Source of the DNA: Nitrospirota bacterium
Lineage (GTDB): Bacteria; Nitrospirota_A; Leptospirillia; Leptospirillales; Leptospirillaceae
DNA: 64,000 nucleotides
Direction of reading: 5' to 3'
Assembly (NCBI GenBank): GCA_027335985.1
Contig: DAHWGX010000005.1
Location: forward strand, 1-64,000
Of this stretch, positions 60,144 through 64,000 are shown piece by piece (position 1 is the stretch's first letter; each line of letters starts with the position of its first letter). The notes below the pieces were generated by a model. That model had not been told where the DNA came from, made no database searches, and saw nothing but the letters and a program-made list of their open reading frames with translations. A program made the position numbers and the translations under genes.

Positions 60144-61296
60144 CCTGAACACTCCATTTCCCGTCGGAGTTTTTCTGTCGACGGTGTCCTTTTCCACGGC
60201 GCTGTATCTGTCGCTGCTGGCCCTTCCCCGGGTCGGTATCCTTATCGCCATGTTTTCCGGTGTTCCTATTGTGCTGGCCCAAATCCAGTTCCCGGCCCAA
60301 CTTCTGGGGACTGGCGCCATGATCACCTCAGGAGGCCTGATCTTTCTTCTGGGATCGCTTCTCCATAATCCCATGCCGGGCCTTCAGGTTCTGATCTATG
60401 TAGGATGGTGCGGCCTTCCGGCTCTCCTGACAGCAGAGCTGTTGCGCCGGCAGGTTCGTATCCTTCCAATGCTTTTTTCAACCACTTTCCAGATTCTTTT
60501 TTTTCTTGGGGGAATCGCCCTATTCTTATATATGAAAACCCATGGGCAAATCTGGACGGAAATCTCCCAGACCATTCACGGGGCGCTGGATGTCGTGATG
60601 AACGCTGCCATCAAGAATTCCCAGACATCGCTTACCCCCTCGGACCAGGCCCGGGTTCTGGGTCTTGAACCCCTCATTTACAGAGCATTCATCGCTCTTC
60701 TTCCCGGATTCTTTGCGAGCATCGCCCTCCTGACTGCGCTGGCCGTATGGGCCTCAACAGTCGGAATTCTTGAAAAAAGGAACCTTTCTGCTGGGTTTCC
60801 AGGAATCGATCGATGGGTTCTCCCCGATCCCGTTGTCTTTGCCCTGATCGCCTCCATGGCCCTTCTTCTGATTCCCTCTTTCGAGGTCCGGGTGATGGGA
60901 ACCAATCTCGTCATGTTTCTGGGAGTCCTTTATGTAGGACAAGGGGCAGGGGTTTTGCTAAGCTATGCAAGGAAGAGAGGGCTAAGAGGATGGTTCTGGC
61001 TTGTATCGGGAGTTTTTATCCTGATTCAGCCGATGTTCCTCATGATCCTGGGCATCGTCGGGATTATCGATATCTGGGCAGATTTTCGGCAACTCAGGGG
61101 AAATTCGCCTGGAGGGGACGGGTCGAGTGAAAAAGGCCGTTATGTGGAAAAGAAGCTGGACAACCTTTCTGACGGGGACGGGAACCATCGGGACCCTTTT
61201 CGCGCTTTCCGCCTGCGCATCTCCTTCCGGTGCGCCCGTCTCCTGGGGGCATTCCGGAGGAGAGGTTGTATCGAGGGAGCGATTCGGCCAGCCTGA
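60109..61296 (+). CDS. DUF2232 (YybS-like) membrane protein
   Basis: The product is up to 395 aa from ATG 60109, overlapping rpsR by 35 bases. Internal TTG starts at 60121 and 60127, and GTG 60184, are possible. About eight membrane helices and the C-terminal [19 protein letters not shown] match the DUF2232/YybS family, often found beside rpsR. The frame runs about 56 codons past this normal end into rlpA with unusual Arg/Cys-rich sequence. This tail is probably not a folded domain. Confidence 0.75.
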   Translation: MLHFLPLPRKADLNTPFPVGVFLSTVSFSTALYLSLLALPRVGILIAMFSGVPIVLAQIQFPAQLLGTGAMITSGGLIFLLGSLLHNPMPGLQVLIYVGWCGLPALLTAELLRRQVRILPMLFSTTFQILFFLGGIALFLYMKTHGQIWTEISQTIHGALDVVMNAAIKNSQTSLTPSDQARVLGLEPLIYRAFIALLPGFFASIALLTALAVWASTVGILEKRNLSAGFPGIDRWVLPDPVVFALIASMALLLIPSFEVRVMGTNLVMFLGVLYVGQGAGVLLSYARKRGLRGWFWLVSGVFILIQPMFLMILGIVGIIDIWADFRQLRGNSPGGDGSSEKGRYVEKKLDNLSDGDGNHRDPFRAFRLRISFRCARLLGAFRRRGCIEGAIRPA

Positions 61297-61870
61297 CTTT
61301 TCCGTGGTCGAAGGCAAGGTAGGAATGACGGAGGTCGGACGAGCCTCCTGGTATGGTCCTACGTTTTATGGAAAACGAACGGCCAGCGGGTCCATTTTCA
61401 GAAAACACTCCATGACGGCCGCCCACCGCACCCTTCCTTTGGGTTCGACCGTCAGGGTGACCAATCTGGCCAATGGCCGCTCCGTCGATGTTTTGATCAA
61501 CGATCGGGGTCCCTTTGTATCGGGCCGGATTATCGACCTCTCCTGGGAGGCCGCCAACCGCCTCGAAATAATTGGTCCAGGGACGGGTTTGGTCAAGTTG
61601 ACCGTTCTCTCGGTTCCAGGGGCGCCTGGAATAAATCCTGGAGGGCATTACACGATTCAGGTGGCCTCTTTTTCGAGCTACGACAAGGCCGTGAATTATG
61701 GGAAAAAATTACGGGGGTACGACCACATAAAAATTCAACGGTCGCATTTCGGCGGTCACCCAATTTTTCGAGTGCAGGTTGGCCATTTTTCAGACCCCCA
61801 AAGGGCCCGCTCATTTGCCCGGGAGGTGAAGGCGGATCTCGGGAGCGCCTTTATCGTTGAGGCAGACTGA
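61127..61870 (+). CDS. rlpA: RlpA-like septal lytic transglycosylase lipoprotein
   Basis: The product is 247 aa from GTG 61127. ATG 61142 is an alternative. Signal with lipobox ([12 protein letters not shown]). The double-psi beta-barrel domain has [53 protein letters not shown]. The C-terminal SPOR domain ([22 protein letters not shown]) binds denuded septal peptidoglycan. It cleaves naked glycan strands during daughter-cell separation. It overlaps the preceding frame by 170 bases. Confidence 0.92.
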   Translation: MKKAVMWKRSWTTFLTGTGTIGTLFALSACASPSGAPVSWGHSGGEVVSRERFGQPDFSVVEGKVGMTEVGRASWYGPTFYGKRTASGSIFRKHSMTAAHRTLPLGSTVRVTNLANGRSVDVLINDRGPFVSGRIIDLSWEAANRLEIIGPGTGLVKLTVLSVPGAPGINPGGHYTIQVASFSSYDKAVNYGKKLRGYDHIKIQRSHFGGHPIFRVQVGHFSDPQRARSFAREVKADLGSAFIVEAD

Positions 61871-61902
61871 AGGTATTCACTATTAATCGAAAAGGATGGA
61901 GA

Positions 61903-62106
61903 ATGTCGGAAGCAAAAATCGAAAAGCTGGGAAAAAGGCTGACTCTTACCAAGGAAATGCTTCAGAAAAAGAAAGCGGAAGTCCCGTCCGAAAACCGGAA
62001 GGCGGATTCAGAGCTCCGGCGTCTCAAGCGGATCGTTCGGAGAGTCGCCAACAAGAGGCGTCGGTTGTCCCCCCCCGCTGAAGGTGCTTCCTCGAAAGAG
62101 AGCTGA
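61903..62106 (+). CDS. Small basic helical protein, unknown
   Basis: The product is 67 aa from ATG 61903, preceded by AAAGGATGGAGA. It is highly charged and probably all helical (AKIEKLGKRLTLTKEMLQKKK, LRRLKRIVRRVANKRRRL). It may bind RNA or the ribosome. It is not bS21 and I recognise no family. Two bases separate it from the next small gene, so the two are probably co-translated. Confidence 0.65.
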   Translation: MSEAKIEKLGKRLTLTKEMLQKKKAEVPSENRKADSELRRLKRIVRRVANKRRRLSPPAEGASSKES

Positions 62107-62108
62107 CG

Positions 62109-62276
62109 ATGGCAATGATCTGGGAATACCGCGTCGCACCCATCAGTCGAGAGCAGGTTGAGAACCAGCTCAATTTTCTGGGTGAGGAAGGTTGGGAACT
62201 CGTGCAGATCGTTGTCATGAACAATCCTGAGATTCCCTATCAGGGATTTTTCAAGCGGATTCAGGGCTCCCGATAG
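62109..62276 (+). CDS. DUF4177-family small protein
   Basis: The product is 55 aa from ATG 62109 to TAG 62276. MIWEYRVAPISREQVENQLN then FLGEEGWELVQIV and YQGFFKRI match the DUF4177 pattern (WEYkv...ln.lgaeGWELv). Function unknown. It overlaps nothing and ends 13 bases before a convergent gene. Confidence 0.8.
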   Translation: MAMIWEYRVAPISREQVENQLNFLGEEGWELVQIVVMNNPEIPYQGFFKRIQGSR

Positions 62277-62289
62277 TCTTCAGAAAATC

Positions 62290-62745
62290 CTATTGGGAGT
62301 TCTTGAGGATGAGCGACCGTATCTTCTGATCGGCCTCGTTGAGGCCCTTGATGGCATCCCTGTCGAGATGAGTCAGCTTCTCCGAGGCTTGGTCGAGCGC
62401 CTGGGAAAGTGACGTGATCTCTGCGGGGGAAATCCGGTTTCCCGGGGCCCCTTTGAGAAACTTTTTTGCCGAATCGACGGCGATTCGGGCCTGACCGAAA
62501 TTCTGGTCGAGAGTATCGTGAACCGCCGCTTCGATGCTCGTTTCCGCCATATGGAGATCCAGGGAGCGATGGAGTCTCTGGTAGGACTGACTGAAGTTCT
62601 TTCCCTGCTCGTTCAGCTGAAGCTTGAGGTTGTCCATCTGGGATTTGAGGTCATTGACCTGAGATCCGTTTTCTTTCTTTCCCATGGAGTAGGCGATGGC
62701 TATGGTTATGACTATCGCCATCACAATCAACAGATTTTTCATCAT
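62290..62745 (-). CDS. Membrane-anchored coiled-coil protein
   Basis: The product is 151 aa from ATG 62745 (MMKNLLIVMAIVITIAIAYS, a signal anchor). Coiled coil follows (VNDLKSQMDNLKLQLNEQGK) and helical segments (SLSQALDQASEKLTHLDRD). An open frame continues upstream to 63348 but that part is antisense to rimO. Function unknown. Confidence 0.72.
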   Translation of the reverse strand: MMKNLLIVMAIVITIAIAYSMGKKENGSQVNDLKSQMDNLKLQLNEQGKNFSQSYQRLHRSLDLHMAETSIEAAVHDTLDQNFGQARIAVDSAKKFLKGAPGNRISPAEITSLSQALDQASEKLTHLDRDAIKGLNEADQKIRSLILKNSQ

Positions 62746-62868
62746 TTGCCGGCCCTTGGGAAAATAAGTGTATGGAAGTGGTTCCAATCGCTTCCAATTG
62801 TACCATGTTGGCTTTCCCCTTCCTAATGCGGGAGCGGGGATGGATTGTTTGGAGCGGGTGATCGAATC

Positions 62869-64000
62869 GTGAAAAAGAATATCCAGTGGAAGGAAAAGAC
62901 GGTCGGAATCGTGAGCCTCGGGTGTCCGAAAAACGCCGCCGATACCGAGCGCATGATCGGCGATCTTTCCGGACGGGGGTATACCGTTGTGCCCGATCTG
63001 GAGGCGGCAGAAATCCTCCTCGTGAACACCTGCAGTTTCGTGACCGACGCCAGGAAGGAATCGGTCGATGCCATTCTGGAGCTCTCCCGATACAAGGAGG
63101 AGGGAAAGGCGAAATATCTGGTCGGCGCCGGCTGTCTGGTCTCCCGATACCGGGACCAGATGGGGGACCTTATTCCAGAAATGGATCTGGCCTTGACCAC
63201 CTTCGATGAGGGACGTCTTGGCGAAATCCTGGACGAGGTGGGGGGAATTGCCCCATCCTTCCGTCCCCGTCTGACTTTTCCGCTGGCCGAATCCCGTCTG
63301 ACGCCTCCCCACCGGGCCTATGTCAAAGTATCGGAAGGGTGCGACCATCCCTGTACCTTCTGTTCGATCCCGCTGGCTCGCGGAGGGCAGGTCAGCCGTC
63401 CTCCGGAGGAAATCCTAGACGAGGTGCGGCACCTGTCTTCCCGCGGGGTGAAGGAAGTCACTCTCATCGCCCAGGACCTGACCCGGTATGGCCATGACCT
63501 GGGGCAGACCGATGGCCTGTCATCGCTCCTCGAAAAAATCGACAGGGAAGGAGGCGTTCCCTGGGTTCGTCTCCTGTATGCCTATCCGACACTGGTTACC
63601 GAGGCTCTTTTGCGGATGATCAGGGAGTCCCAAAGCGTCCTGCCTTATCTCGACATTCCACTGCAGCATGTCGACGAAGGAATCTTGGGCGCAATGAAAA
63701 GGCCAGGAAGCGTCGACTTCATGAAGAGGCTGGTCGACCGCATCCGGGAAGCCGTGCCGGGAATTGTCCTTCGAACCACCTTCATCGTGGGCTTCCCCGG
63801 TGAAGGAGAGGAGGAGTTCGAAAGTCTGCTTCGCTTTGTCGAGTGGGCCCGATTCGATCACGTCGGGGTCTTTGCCTTTTCGAGGGAAGAGGGGACGCCT
63901 TCCTTCGATCTTCCGGGACAGGTTCCGCACGGGATCCGCATGCGCCGGAGAAAGGAACTGATGTCCCTGTGCGCGACCATCGCCCAGGAGAAAAACCGGA
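62869..64000 (+). CDS. rimO: Ribosomal protein uS12 methylthiotransferase RimO (C-terminus beyond window)
   Basis: The frame starts at GTG 62869 and is cut by the window edge after 377 codons. The N-terminal MTTase domain has VSLGCPKNAADTE and VNTCSFV (Cys ligands), and GAGCLVSRY. The radical SAM cluster is SEGCDHPCTFCSIP. LYAYPTLV and LDIPLQHVDEGILGAMKRPG are typical of RimO rather than MiaB. It methylthiolates Asp of uS12. Only the TRAM domain is missing. Confidence 0.93.
   Translation, partial: MKKNIQWKEKTVGIVSLGCPKNAADTERMIGDLSGRGYTVVPDLEAAEILLVNTCSFVTDARKESVDAILELSRYKEEGKAKYLVGAGCLVSRYRDQMGDLIPEMDLALTTFDEGRLGEILDEVGGIAPSFRPRLTFPLAESRLTPPHRAYVKVSEGCDHPCTFCSIPLARGGQVSRPPEEILDEVRHLSSRGVKEVTLIAQDLTRYGHDLGQTDGLSSLLEKIDREGGVPWVRLLYAYPTLVTEALLRMIRESQSVLPYLDIPLQHVDEGILGAMKRPGSVDFMKRLVDRIREAVPGIVLRTTFIVGFPGEGEEEFESLLRFVEWARFDHVGVFAFSREEGTPSFDLPGQVPHGIRMRRRKELMSLCATIAQEKNR

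Noticed and set aside
61903..62106. Ribosomal protein bS21
   Set aside because: It is of similar size and basic, but it lacks the bS21 pattern. It is left as an unknown small protein.
1..64000. CRISPR arrays, prophage or insertion sequence transposases
   Set aside because: I saw no regularly spaced direct repeats, phage structural genes or transposase frames. The only mobile-element-type gene is iscB.

Overview
The window is a gene-dense, high-GC bacterial chromosome segment. It most resembles an autotrophic, iron-oxidising Nitrospirota bacterium of the Leptospirillum type. That placement is inferred from three things: a reductive TCA cluster built from separate citryl-CoA synthetase and citryl-CoA lyase genes, a hopanoid gene (hpnH), and the overall gene complement. 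No rRNA is present to confirm it. TTG and GTG starts are common, and many neighbouring genes overlap by ATGA, GTGA or TTGA.

Left end (1-5.2 kb, minus strand). The window opens inside an IscB RNA-guided nuclease gene, cut by the window edge. It is preceded by a structured, non-coding omega-RNA (HEARO-type) region. Immediately beyond lies a compact block transcribed as lexA, then a RecA/Rad51-like protein with a degenerate P-loop, a 91-aa protein, and a family B DNA polymerase whose proofreading site looks destroyed. This resembles, in logic, the SOS mutagenesis cassettes imuA-imuB-dnaE2, but it is built on a family B polymerase. It is the most interesting locus here.

Carbon fixation block (5.3-16.9 kb, plus strand). 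The order is ccsA, ccsB, a 54-aa membrane peptide, aconitase, citryl-CoA lyase, a PsiE-like membrane protein, fumarate reductase frdB-frdA, and sucC-sucD. Together these cover fumarate to succinate to succinyl-CoA and citrate to citryl-CoA to acetyl-CoA plus oxaloacetate. A peroxiredoxin follows. Several rho-independent terminators divide the block into transcription units.

Cell wall and division (dcw) cluster (17.8-39.5 kb, plus strand). A consensus promoter with MraZ-box repeats drives mraZ-rsmH-ftsL-ftsI-murE-murF-mraY-murD-ftsW-murG-murC-murB-ddl-ftsQ-ftsA-ftsZ. After these come pgeF, yggS, proC, yggT, divIVA and a DUF167 gene. This is a complete set for lipid II synthesis and septation.

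Mixed region (39.5-47.2 kb). Two minus-strand envelope or hypothetical proteins are followed by pgl and glk, then hpnH and a metallophosphatase on the plus strand, then protoporphyrinogen oxidase on the minus strand. Two stretches here lack genes (about 40.2-40.8 kb and 46.9-47.25 kb) but contain promoter-like or hairpin elements.

Housekeeping region (47.2-64 kb). It contains tig-clpP-clpX, two envelope proteins of unknown function, pgsA-like, a DUF512 radical SAM protein, ispE, tRNA-Gln, prs, rplY, pth, ychF, rpsF-ssb-rpsR, a DUF2232 membrane protein, rlpA, two small proteins, a membrane-anchored coiled-coil protein, and rimO (cut by the right edge).
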